Assembly (NCBI RefSeq): GCF_000516985.1
Contig: NW_006917092.1
Location: 1,132,619 to 1,196,618, forward strand
Direction of reading: 5' to 3'
From: Pestalotiopsis fici W106-1
Taxonomy: Eukaryota > Ascomycota > Sordariomycetes > Amphisphaeriales > Sporocadaceae
Length of the DNA: 64,000 nt
Both the position numbers and the translations under genes were made by a program. Under the pieces are notes generated by a model, which was not told the DNA's origin, did not search any database, and saw only the letters and a list, made by a program, of their open reading frames with translations. Below are positions 23,080 to 33,872 of this stretch, piece after piece (positions within the stretch are counted from its first letter, which is position 1; every line of letters starts with the position of its first letter).

Positions 23080-24935
23080 TAAGCTAATATCATTTTTATT
23101 ATTTTAAATTTAATTAATATATTCTGCGATTACCAGCTATAGCACCTATCCATTTTTTAAATACTTTTTATTTTTTAAATACCTCCGCAAATTTACGACC
23201 TATTAACCATACCTTTTTTTCGGCTAAAACCTTAAATACCTAATATAAATAAATATAAAGCCGATAATTACTTAAGAGCTAGAAAATTTAAGCAGCTGCC
23301 TAAATCGGATTTTTTATATTTTATTTAAGTATTAGCGGTTTATTAGGTAGACGAGAAGGAATTATATAATTTATTTAAGATAATTTACCTATTTTATATT
23401 AGTTAAAGCGAAAATAGCCTATTTAATAAGCTTAATAGCTTTAAATTGCTTATATATTCGATACCCGCCTATTCGAATATAGCAGATTTTATTAAATACG
23501 GAAATAATTCGATAACGGCTATTAATTTATTAATTAAATAATATGCTAAGCCTCCGGAATAGGTTCCTAAGCGCGATTAGGGACTTATTATCAAAAATTT
23601 AGTATTATTAATCAAAAAAGTAGGCGAATATATATAAATTAACGACGACGAGATAACTGCTATTTTTAAGCTGCTTATATATTACCGTTAGGATTTATAT
23701 AATAAAATCGTAATAAAGCTTATAATTAAAATAATCGCCTATTTTCCCGAAAATACTATAATAAATCGCCTGCCTATATAATATTAATAAAATATTAAAA
23801 ATATAAGTGCAAAATACCTTTTCCTGGTTAACAATATACCGTATATACAAAAAGCTGCTAATTAAAATATTAATAACTATTAGATTAGCGGGCTAGTTAA
23901 TTTTAATTACCGACGTTTATATATTATCGACAATAATAGTTCTAGCTTTCGTAAAAGAAAAGCGAAAGTCCTCCTTAACCGAGTTCGGAAATAGTAAAAA
24001 AGACTTAAATCCACTAAATCCGGCTTTTATCCTGCCCGCGCTAATTTAATTAAGGTCTTTCGATAACCTAATTCCTGGTTTTGTGGCTTAAAAGTAATAA
24101 ATTGGTTTTCCCGATTTTTGTATAATCCGTTATCCGTATTAAAAAAGGATTAATATTTTATGCCTAATATTAAACGGTTATAGATAAATTTATATATTTG
24201 ATATTTAGGGATTAATTAAGATTTTGTGCGCTTAAAGTATTATAATTATTCGGAAATAATATACGATTTATATAATACGATTATTGGTCCTATTTATGAT
24301 ATTATACGCAAATATATCCAATTTTAATACCGAGCTGCTTTTAACCTAGTTAGGGCTTAGGACCGTAAACCTCTTTTCCCTAAAGATACCGTTTTTTAGT
24401 TTAAGAAAGAGCCAAAAAAATACTTAAAAAAGTTTATTAAAAAAAAAGGGGCTAGTTTTGCTCGCTATTTTTTACCTACTTTTTCGATTAGGCTTAAAGT
24501 TAAATCCCTTACCTTTAAGCCTTTTTTTTTTGTTTTTATTTAATCTATAGTTTTGCCGGCTATAAATATAAACTAAAAAAGGAGGAAAAAAGTCGTTATC
24601 GATATTTTAATTGCGATATTTAATTTTTATCCTTTTAGATATTTTTTTTTTCGCCTCCGAGATATTAACGGTGGGTATTGGTTAACTTTATATATATAGA
24701 AAGGGGATATTAATTAAGATATTGCGTATCGACTATTATTATATTATATATAAAGATGGAATAGATAGGAGGAATTTAAAAAGCATATAGCGGTTATAAA
24801 TAAGGAAATAAGCAAGTAGCCTATTACCGATGCTAAACGACGAGCGATAAGGAATGCTTAAAAAATTAATAATAATTAAATTATGGCACTTAATATAAAT
24901 AAGAAAAAGAAGTAGATAATATAATACCGCTATTA
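23080..24935 (+). pseudogene. Unidentified plus-strand ORF relic before the gypsy 3' LTR
   Basis: One frame can be followed for some 600 codons with stops mainly at expected Gln/Trp positions. Basic and aromatic stretches are visible, such as SFRKRKAKVLLNRVRK (about 23945-23995), SGFYPARANLIKVFR (about 24010-24065), FVRLKYYNYSEIIYDLYN (about 24220-24275), DRKPLFPKDTVF (about 24360-24400) and a Lys/Arg/Gln-rich C-terminus ending near 24930. I do not recognise it. Orientation and position suit an extra ORF of the element (env-like or accessory), but it could equally belong to a nested repeat. Confidence 0.45.
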
Positions 24936-24988
24936 TTAATTTATAATGCTATTATTAAGGGGCTTAATGGATAGCCTTAAAGGAGATT

Positions 24989-25255
24989 TGATATAAGGGT
25001 GCTAAAGATGTTTATTAAAAATGGTTATAAAGGCTTAGCTTAAAGTGGCTTTATAAGTCCCTTCGGGACTTATAAGCCTTTGTTTTTCGTTGCGTTTAGC
25101 ATATAGGACGATCTATCGTTTTTTTTAATTAAAACTATTTTTATATATTTTAAGATTTTATATGCTATTTAATTAAAAACTATATAAAGGCCATAGCCTT
25201 ACGGCTGTTTGTTTTAGGTAGGGTTGGTTTGGTTTGGTTTTTGTTCCCTATTTTA
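24989..25255 (+). repeat. Gypsy 3' LTR
   Basis: The 267-bp copy begins TGATATAAGGGTGC and is preceded by the purine tract TTAAAGGAGATT. It ends TTTTA and is followed by the target duplication TTAG (25256-25259). Confidence 0.88.
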
Positions 25256-26057
25256 TTAGTGGCAGAGATTGTGCTTGTTGATTCTTTAACAAAGGCTGAC
25301 AGGACGCTGAACGAGCACCTAAAGCTTTGGCACGGAGAGCTATGACGGGAAATATATAGCCGGGATTAGGATACAACTGAGCTAACACACCTGGAAATAG
25401 TGAAAAAAGAGGAACAATGGTAGTCAATGATACCTAGTAGGTGGTCTTTTTGGTGGTGTAAAGAGTGTTGTATAATCTAGGCAGCTGCTAGTGTTGCTAA
25501 GCTCCGCAAATTCCCTTATTACAGATCGCTTTGCACCCGCAAACAGTTTCTAAATACCTAGGTACGTACCAGGTTACCCCATTACTACATTTAGGTACTT
25601 TGAGGTATCATGCAGGTTACGCCCGACGTTGGATTGAGCGCGGCAGACGCGGGTGGGCATGTACTCTGACCATATATGCATGTGCCTTGGGTACTACATA
25701 CATAGGTATGTACCTAGTACCTACGTAGGTACCTAACAGGCTTACATTGGCTACCTAGGTACCTACATACCTCTTTTGCGAGCCCTCAGTACGGACATTT
25801 GTCTCTTCGTTGGCCCCCGTACCCGACTGCACTAGCCTCACTATTCAATTGTCAATAGAATTCAAGTGTCTTTTTTTGCTATTTACCTTTAACACGTAAT
25901 GCGAATTACATCTATTTCGACCGAGAGTGCCCCATAACGCCAATGCGCGAAAGTTGAGATTGAGAGTCTTATATGAAAGTCGTACATCAATAGAGATAGA
26001 ACTATTCCAATCCAATTATTAAAGCTATGTTTAGGTTTCCGTGACAAAGCATTCTTC
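25256..26057. other. Intergenic: former HET upstream flank and TAGGTACCT-type repeats
   Basis: The first bases continue the sequence that lay upstream of the HET gene before the gypsy insertion. From about 25550 to 25770 the stretch is rich in short overlapping motifs TACCTAGGTAC, TAGGTACCT and GTACCTA in both orientations. A 27-codon open frame (VDSLTKADRTLNEHLKLWHG, about 25276-25345) ends in a stop and could be the tail of a lost gene. The rest shows no gene. Confidence 0.55.
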
Positions 26058-27142
26058 TTAATCTAAAACAACCTCCGTTGGAAGAAGTCTGCTGTGACCA
26101 TCTTTCAAGAGGCCGGTGATAGGATCTCCCCTTATCAGACCCCCAAATGTTACAAATGCTAACGATCCAGTAGGTACCTTTGATCGATCGAGTGACCGGA
26201 TCACAGCTATCTCTGGATGATCCATGACCATAGTTTGCCGTGAAAAGCCTTCACCAACCTGATCCCATGCATATTCAACCCTTGCTGTGCGGAGCTTCAT
26301 TGCTAACTTGTGGGATATAGAGCATACTTTGCTGAGCTCGTTGATGACTGATGGCATTGCGCCCAGCTTTGGGTGTAATAATTCATTCCACATTGACGTC
26401 GCAACTTGATGATGATCTAGTTGCTCAGAGACTGGCTGGTGGTCATTCAACCACTCGCTGATTTGAATAGTGGCAACGCGCCAATTTCGTAAATCATTTT
26501 CTGAAGCACTATTAGTCGATTGAAGAAGGATCAAGGTAGTGGAGTGACTGGCATCCTACCGTCATAATCCAGAATCTCTGCGTTTATCTCTAATCGTTGG
26601 AGCGCATCGTTTATCTCGGTACTCCTGAACCCAAAGGGCCGTGCCGTTTTGGTAAAATAATTTTGATGCAAACCGCTTGCCACTTGACTCTGTACCCAAA
26701 GCGGATCAATCGATTCCATGCCTTTTTTACCTTTGGCAACTATATGATTTCGAACAAGCTGGAGAATGGCACCCTTCAGCCGGGTGAAGTCGTTGATTAT
26801 CTCGTCATCAGTTGGTGTTCCGAATTTAGGCCCCGTCCGGGTCCTCATACTTTGAAGCTGCGAGATTATCAAGGCTTGCTGCTCATATGCTTCGAGGAGT
26901 TTATCGTATTTATCCTCGGCTCGAGCGAGTTCTGCTTGGTGATCCGGGTCAATGGTTGCTTCAGCCTTTGGCAGACTCCTTCTTGATGCATCAGTTGTTG
27001 CTTCGCTGCTCTGAAGATCTTCTCTCAGCTTGCGAATGGCTTCTTGCACTTCTCCGACTCCACCTCTGAATTCATTGGTCAGAGCTTGGATTGCATGACT
27101 GGGGACCACGACATGGTTATTTTCCTCGTCTTCCGATGCCAT
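26058..27142 (-). CDS. Hypothetical coiled-coil protein, two exons
   Basis: Model: exon 1 27142-26560, 59-bp intron 26559-26501 (GTAGGA donor, GACTAAT branch, CTTCAG acceptor), exon 2 26500-26058; 341 aa, phase kept. The start MASEDEEN was chosen; an ATG eight codons upstream (27166) is also in frame. Residues ~25-100 are rich in Glu/Lys/Arg heptads (EVQEAIRKLREDLQSS, DHQAELARAEDKYDKLLEA), suggesting a coiled coil. A conserved-looking middle (DEIINDFTRLKGAILQLVRNH) and a globular C-terminus follow. No catalytic motif, signal peptide or membrane segment is visible and I do not recognise the family. It is divergent from the Hsp70-like gene across ~630 bp. Confidence 0.72.
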
Positions 27143-27774
27143 TGTACGGGTCAAGAATGACAGCATAGCCTCGAGTAATAGCTACTCGAGCTTGGAAAAT
27201 AGAAAACGACCAGATTTTGTAGGTATCAGAATGATTCCTGATTCATGCGCGGTGCTGTCTGACATCTTCAACGCGTAAATAGGTAGGTATCTACCTATAT
27301 ACAGAGTACTCCGTGCGACTGGCAACAGGCGGTCCGCCAATGCGCTAAGAATGCAATTGGGAGCGACGCTGAAAGCGTCAAATTAGACACTCAAAGCACA
27401 GATGTGACCTGGTCATAAATTGCTCGAGGCTGTGTCTCCCCACCATGTAAGCATAGTGTAACATGCATGTGCAATACAAACAGCTGTCGGTATATGATTC
27501 GGTCAGCCGGGCTTCCAGCAATGCAAGGCCACACAATGCAGCTGCACAGCCTCTTTCAGGCCCATGTTGACGGCGCATAATTATGCCGCGTCGCTCAATT
27601 GTACAAAGCAGCCTGAAATTGCTAGACAGCCTGGTGGCAGAATACGGCGCCTTGCCAAAGTAACCAATTCACCTAAAACTTGACGCCAGGAGCCGCCATC
27701 TTCATGTCTCCGGGTCACGGCCTCTCGTTGTCCACAGCACTCACGCTCGATCAAAGAATCGTTACGTCGACTCG
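27143..27774. other. Divergent intergenic region
   Basis: It holds the 5' flanks of the coiled-coil gene and the Hsp70-like gene. A TAGGTAGGTATCTACCTATA repeat lies near 27281-27300. Short open frames here show no coding character. Confidence 0.55.
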
Positions 27775-30116
27775 ATGGGGAAGACTTCATCACTCTTTGG
27801 GCTTGCCCGCCAGCGTAAGCAGGTGGATCAGAACGCCATCCCCCTCGCACGGAAGAACGACCTTATACTTGCTCTTGATTTTGGCACAACCTTTAGTGGG
27901 TATGTGAATGTCTAAGCCTAGGTTTCAAAACAATCACCTTACTTGCAAAGCAGAGTTGCCTATGTATACCGCCACCATGGTGTTGTCAGTCGTTCTACAG
28001 ACATCAATAACATTCGCAGCTGGCCAGGTGATGGAGATAGCAATCACAAAGCCCCAACCAGGATCCAGTACTTGCCGCATTCGGACTCAAAGTTCAAATG
28101 GGGTTATGAAGTCAATCCTCTGGATGACCATATCTTTGGTCTCAAATTACTATTTGACCCTGATCAGCCTAAACCTTACGATGTCACGGATATTTGCGCT
28201 GATCCTTTGAATCTCCCAAAGCCGATTGAGGAGGTAGCAGCAGATTTGATGCGCGCATTGTATAATCACGCTACAAACATGATTTGCACAAGTATAGCAG
28301 CAGATGAGATTGAGCTGGATAAACTGTATGAAAAGCAATATGTCATTACAGTTCCAGCTGTTTGGTCAGACAAAGCCAAACAGCTGACGTTTGAAGTAAG
28401 TATTGGCAGCCTCTGCGATACATGTTTCTGGAGGTAATGAGTCATAAAGGCTGCGAAGAAGGCTGGGGTGTACCCTCTGGACCTCATTACAGAGCCTGAG
28501 GCTGCTGCTTTGTACACATTGGATTGGATGAAAGGAAAAGGACTGAAGGTAAGTCTCATGATTTGATTTGCAGTGCTTTTGGCTGATTGAATCCAGGAGA
28601 GAAACGCTGTTGTCATTTGCGATGCAGGAGGTGGTACGGTTGATCTCGTCACATACGAAGTCGACCAACTTGAGCCACTGCGGCTTACCCCGCTCACTGC
28701 ATCGACTGGTATGATTGAAAATCACACGTGGAAGCACCAACTAATTGATGAAAGGTGCTGTTGCTGGCTCCGTTGCTATCGATGCACGATTTCAGGAGGA
28801 GGTAGCAAAAACAGTTGGCTCAACCCAATTTATGGCCCTAAAAACGACCAAAGCATATCGAGCTGCGATGAGAGAGTTTGATGTCAACGTCAAACAGGCC
28901 TTCCGTGGCCTTGACGACGACGACGTATACGTGACCTTCCCGACCGCCCAACTCCCAGATAATCCTGCGATGGGCCTTGAGAGCAACACCATGGCCTTTT
29001 CGGCGTGAGCAGCTTATGGTCTGTATTGCTTATGTCAAACGCTAATATCGATGAAGCAAACGCATTGCCGACATGTTTGAACCAACTATCAACACGATCG
29101 TTGATTTGGTGCGCAGTCAGATCAAAAGTGCATCCGAGGCAAGTGAAGGCAGATGCCAAGTACGAGTATGCGTAATTTTACTCTTCTCATCCCTGATTGA
29201 ATGATTTAGTACAGTTATCCGTATAGCTGACACTTTTCATTTTCCAGTTTGTATTTCTTGTCGGAGGGTTCGGATCAAATGAATATTTGAGGCGAAAGCT
29301 TGAAGAGTCTATCCCAAAGGTCAAGATTGTCCAACCAGAAGCTGCGTAAGAACATCAAAAAAGGTAGAAACTGCAATGTGCTAATCTTAGTTATTAGCCG
29401 AAAAGCAGTAATGATGTATGCTCAATTCCCTTCCTGCATGGATATTGGCTAATCTGGTAGGGGGGCTGTCTTGAGCAAACTTTCTTCCAAGCCAGTTGTA
29501 GTCTCTACAAGAGCAGGTAAGAGCTACGGCTCGAAAGCCTATCACAAATATGACAAGACTGCCGACAAAGGGAGGCCGAAAGTTTGGCGGGTGTGGGAAG
29601 AGTACTATGCATGTGACAAGATGACTTGGAATATCCGCAAAGTAGGTCCCTTGCTATTTTGTATCGTGGAGGCTTACTGGGAATCGTGGTCTGACGTGAT
29701 ACCAACAGGGAGAAGAACTGGATCGCGATAAGAGGATGCGCGCTGCCCGTTACCAAGTATTTCAAGGCCACGACCCGAAGACGTCGAGTGCAACGATGAC
29801 AACCTATCTATACGAGTCAACAGAACCAGTCACTAAATATCCGGACGAGAATAGTCAGTGAAACGGGTTCCGATAACTTTTATTAGCGTATCATAACTGA
29901 TCTCATCGATGTCCAGTGCGGGTGAACTGCACGTTGGTGCTTGACTTGCACCAGATTCCTGACCGCTATTTTCAAAAGAAATATCGCAAAAGTGACGGTG
30001 CCAAATATTCCACGTTGAATTTTGACATTTTGGTGGAGAATAATCAGTCCGGACTTATGAGGTTCTCCTTCGAAGTTGACGGGAAAGAGTATGGGGCAGT
30101 CGAAGCTTGTTACTAG
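27775..30116 (+). CDS. Hsp70-like (HspA12-type) ATPase-domain protein, 11 exons
   Basis: Exons: 27775-27899, 27954-28395, 28450-28548, 28597-28708, 28755-29004, 29057-29159, 29248-29345, 29398-29415, 29461-29641, 29709-29853, 29917-30116; all introns are GT-AG, phase holds throughout, 590 aa. The actin-like ATPase fold shows phosphate-1 LALDFGTTFSG (residues ~33-43), VPAVWSDKAKQ (~170), ITEPEAAALY (~200), phosphate-2 CDAGGGTVDLVTYEV (~230) and the adenosine motif FLVGGFGSNEYL (~380). The C-terminal third lacks the peptide-binding domain and EEVD tail of classical Hsp70. This class is expanded in filamentous fungi; clients are unknown. The start ATGGGG (27775) gives about 30 residues before the phosphate-1 loop, which is normal. 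Confidence 0.87.
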
Positions 30117-30478
30117 AATCATGCATTTCTTTGGCTAATTTATAGTTGATCTAACAAATTGGAGTGATCGCAGAAAAATCTTTGATTGAAAATATCTGGC
30201 CATATGCAAGGGAATGAAGCCTTAACGGTAAATCCAAATTTGCTAGCACACTCCCGATGTTGAACGCCGCCGCGCTAGGAGAGAAGAGAAGCAATTTGGC
30301 AGAATTTGTCTTGAATAGTGCATTTGTGTATTGACTGGATTCAAGATACGGAATTTACTCATAATAATAACCCTTGGTTGACTCAGAAAAAATGTACATC
30401 ACGCCCGCTTGGGTGCCTGTATCCTTCTCATTCGATTTATTCAGCATACATGAGCTGCCCATGAGATAGGAATACCAT
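30117..30478. other. Intergenic, convergent 3' ends
   Basis: The stretch lies between the 3' ends of the Hsp70-like gene and the secreted orphan. Nothing else is seen. Confidence 0.6.
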
Positions 30479-31186
30479 CTATTGGCCGGCGAGGGAGCAC
30501 GAAAGTCCTAGCAGGGAAAAGACCACGCCAGCGCCGCCGGGAGCTCCTATTGAGCTTGCGAGCGCACCTCCAAGCGTGCTAAAGGTACTGCAGAACCCAG
30601 AGCTTCCCTCGACCTTGACCGAGGTCTGGACGCCCATGAACGCCGGGTCGGCGTTGCAGTCATCTGGATCATACCAGTACACGGCGATCCAGTCAGGGAT
30701 AGTGTAGACGTCAATGGACTTGTCCGAAGAGCCAAAGCAGCCAATGGAGGACGTGCAAGTCGTACTAGGCGTGTACGTCTTGGTCTCCTTTTTCACCGCC
30801 TTTGACAGGGCCGTCATGAGCGCATCATAGAGCCCGTTGTGGATCCAGACGGGGTAGAGGCCGTGGGCGACCATGGAGATGTCAACATCCTCAAGACCCT
30901 CTGGACTGCCTGGTTCCTGGCCCTTCCCGGTCCATGCATTTGGATCGCAGCTGCCTGCATCTGCACACTTTGTTCCGACTTGCTTGAACAAGTCGGTCGG
31001 GTCTTGATCGCCGAGGCTGATCTTGTTGTCGCTGTAGTGGACGGCGAGGTTGCCCAATGCGTCGACAGTCTCGTCGACAGACACGGCACATGCGGTGCGC
31101 TTGTCCGGGATGACTGGTGTTGGCGTGGCTAGAGCTGTGCCAGCCAAGTATAATACCAGCGGGGCTAGAATGGCCGAAGAGTACAT
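30479..31186 (-). CDS. Secreted cysteine-containing orphan protein
   Basis: Intronless, 235 aa. Residues 1-20 (MYSSAILAPLVLYLAGTALA) form a signal peptide with an AxA-type cleavage site. The mature part has eight cysteines (TACAV, TKCADAGSC, TTCTSSIGC, DDC, GFC, LSC), an even number consistent with four disulfides, and a Gly/Ala/Ser-rich C-terminus. A conserved-looking centre (VAHGLYPVWIHNGLYDAL, IAVYWYDPDDCNA) suggests an enzyme-like or surface fold, but I do not recognise it. A TATA-like ATATTTATA lies near 31343-31351 and is read from the minus strand. It could be an effector-type or cell-wall-associated protein; that is inference only. Confidence 0.8.
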   Translation of the reverse strand: MYSSAILAPLVLYLAGTALATPTPVIPDKRTACAVSVDETVDALGNLAVHYSDNKISLGDQDPTDLFKQVGTKCADAGSCDPNAWTGKGQEPGSPEGLEDVDISMVAHGLYPVWIHNGLYDALMTALSKAVKKETKTYTPSTTCTSSIGCFGSSDKSIDVYTIPDWIAVYWYDPDDCNADPAFMGVQTSVKVEGSSGFCSTFSTLGGALASSIGAPGGAGVVFSLLGLSCSLAGQ

Positions 31187-33872
31187 GATGTTTGATATCT
31201 GGGGAGTGTATTTGGGTCAAATGTTGTGTTAAAATCTTGCAGACGCGAAAGGGTCGAAAGGCTGGCTTGTAGCTGTAGATGAGAGTTATATGATTGAGAT
31301 TGGCGAAGTTGTGTTGATTCGTTTTCGGCGGAGAACCCAAGCATATTTATATTACTTCTCCTAACATTAACACCTCGCGATTTGCTCTAGAGTCTCAAGA
31401 AATGTCATCGGCCTCTGTACCTTCGTTTACCAATCTCGTTCCATATTTACGTAGAGGATTCCGCCTATGCGACATTGCTGAAGAAAATGTTCTTCATCGC
31501 AGGAATTGATGCCTGAAGGCATCAAAGAAAAGAGAAAATGATCATCAATGTTGGATTTAGCATTATTTCCCTTAAAGATATTCAACCTCTTCAGGTTGGC
31601 CATGTTCCAATAAGCTTTTGCGGCGACGCCGCCAAGTATTCTGCTCCCGCAGTCCATTTATAGGCCAAGCCTTCGACGTCACAGGCACGGACAGGGTTGT
31701 TGATCCTAAAAGCTTGACAAGGAAAAAGACCTCTTTGCCTCAGTTGAAACATCAAATCGCATAGTCATCATCGCGTGAAGGATCTAGCTTGGCGATGCAT
31801 CTTTAAGAGTATAAGAGTCCATTCGTGCTGTATCCGAGTCACATCATAACTGATAATACTTCGTTTACCTTACTGGAGGTTATGAATAGGTGATAATTGT
31901 GCGACTCTGTTGTTCTATCCCCTAGACCCCAGAGGAGCACTATCTTTCGCCTTGTGAGACATTCCTTGACCTTCAGAAGATTTACCTCCTCGCCGACGAC
32001 TAAAATTAGTATGAAAATCGCTCAATGCGTTCGCTGATGACGTTTAGCAGTCCAAATGCTACCTTTTCAATCCTTCGGGCGGGACGGCTTTAATGGAAAG
32101 GTACATGGTACGGCCTAGGATCACAGCTCAACAGGGATGTAGACAAGCAGCGGCCGCAACGCTATGGTAGACCCTTGAAAGAAACAAAATCAGGGGAAAT
32201 ACAATCGAATAATTAGATCATTATTGGTACAACCACCTGTAATACGTCCTCGCTCAATCTTGCTCGTAGCTTGCCTCTCAAATTTGATGATGGCGAAGAC
32301 GGCCATGGATTCATGCTCACTTGCTGCGCCTGCAGAGTGGCAAGAAGAACAGCCCATAGGTCGTATCAAGCCTTGTGGCGTCGTGAACGATTCCTAAAGG
32401 AATTTACTTCCATTGTGATTAGGTAATTGTGTATCTCTTCTACACAATTTTCTAACCTTGCAAGCCCAAAGAGTGATGCATTTTCAGCTGATCGACACAG
32501 GTTGTCTTTGAATGCGGGCGCACCTGGAGAAAATACAAGGCATCGCAATGTGAGTAGGACCAGTTGTATCACATAATGACGAATGTGCCTAATATGAACG
32601 CTCGTGATTTGCGTACTCTTACCGACTGAAACTGGAAGATTTGACAATCTTTTTTGGCTTTGTCGCCCACCCTTTCGGTGAAGCTAAGACTGTCGGTGTT
32701 GCTTTGGCTATCTACATCAGTAATCTTGATCTGTTGGCCACCAGTTGCTCGGCAGTCCAAGTTTTCTTGTTGGCCTTCGATGCAGTGCGATCATCCATCA
32801 TCAAATACTCCAAGGTGTCGCTTCTGGGCACGAAAGGAATTGGTTGCGGCGAGAGACTACTCATGGGGCTACGAATCCCTTCTCAAATGTCGCTAGACTC
32901 ATCGCGACAGGCGTCTTTCACAGTGAGCCCACTGGCGCTCATTGAAGCGCGTCTCGCGTGACTTGGGTGTTCCAATCTCAGGATCATTGCATCCCAGTCC
33001 TACCATGAGAAAAATACTCCCAAGTCTAGACATTCTTAGGACCCTCTTAAAGTCGACAAGGCCGAGGAAGACCGTTCGTGAGTCTCTTCATTTTTCAATT
33101 GAAACTCAATGGCGAATGAAGTTTTTCAATTGATTTTTGTGGTTCCTTGCTATTCAATTCCTTCCCCTTGTCTTGGTCTCCGCTCCAGATCCAGGTTGGT
33201 GCTAAAAAGAAGTGGATATATATCACAACTAGTTCGTCCGCGGATAGCCGAGATGCTATAGTCTTCCGGATTCGGTCTTGTGGAGGAGGCGGTGATGACA
33301 GGGACTGGTTAGTTTCATTATGTTTAGTAACTATTATTGAAACGATCATTACTGTCTGTGGAGAATCATAGTAGGTATCTCCGCCGTGCTATGCAAGGTC
33401 GCTCGAGTTCACGAGGACAAGTCTCGGAGAAGGCCCACGTACATGGATCGTATACTAATGCTACATGTTACACACTCGAGCAGGCTGTTGTGGGACAAGC
33501 GATACATTCCACACAACATCAACAGGATGTTTTTAAGTATACCAGACCAAGGATATTCAGAAAATAGTGTCATTCTTCTATCAATAATGGTACTACAGCC
33601 GTAATCATGAGCTTCATTAGACCATATCCTCTCTACTGGATGTCAAAACTGGACCATGTTCCACCCGCTCCGCATCACTCTATCCCTGAACAGCTTTGCA
33701 GTCAATGTGCACAAACTTTGGTATTCGCTCGTCCTCTTTTGTCGTCATGAAAAAACGCCTCAATTCGCCAATAACGCTCTCAAACTCCCTGAACACCGTA
33801 TCGCTCAAATCAATGCATGAGAAATTAGAAAGGAAAAAGACTCCAAGTAGATGCTGAATGTGCATGTCATGA
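31187..33872. other. Long intergenic region without a supported gene
   Basis: About 2.7 kb. It holds the promoter of the secreted orphan on the left and the 3' flank of proline dehydrogenase on the right. A possible intron (GTAAGA donor near 32620, TTCTCCAG acceptor near 32525, minus strand) suggests transcription around 32370-32960, but no frame with an ATG joins across it. It may be a non-coding transcript or a decayed gene. Confidence 0.5.

Larger units (their letters stand above)
13398..25255 (+). mobile_element. Ty3/gypsy LTR retrotransposon, 11.86 kb, decayed
   Basis: LTRs of 267 bp at 13398-13664 and 24989-25255 are flanked by TTAG on both sides (13394-13397 and 25256-25259). A purine-rich tract TTAAAGGAGATT lies directly before the 3' LTR. 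The pol order is protease, reverse transcriptase, RNase H, integrase, which defines Ty3/gypsy. All frames are riddled with RIP-type stops. The internal part is far longer than a standard gypsy element (usually 5-7 kb): recognisable gag-pol ends near 20.9 kb and about 4 kb of other sequence precedes the 3' LTR. It inserted 53 bp upstream of the HET start position. Confidence 0.9.

Noticed and set aside
26531..26534. Apparent frameshift in the coiled-coil gene
   Set aside because: A 59-bp GT-AG intron (26501-26559) with a GACTAAT branch site joins the frames in phase.
32366..32961. Possible spliced gene with a good-looking intron on the minus strand
   Set aside because: No ATG-started frame crosses the intron in phase, and a stop closes the upstream frame. 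Left as intergenic.
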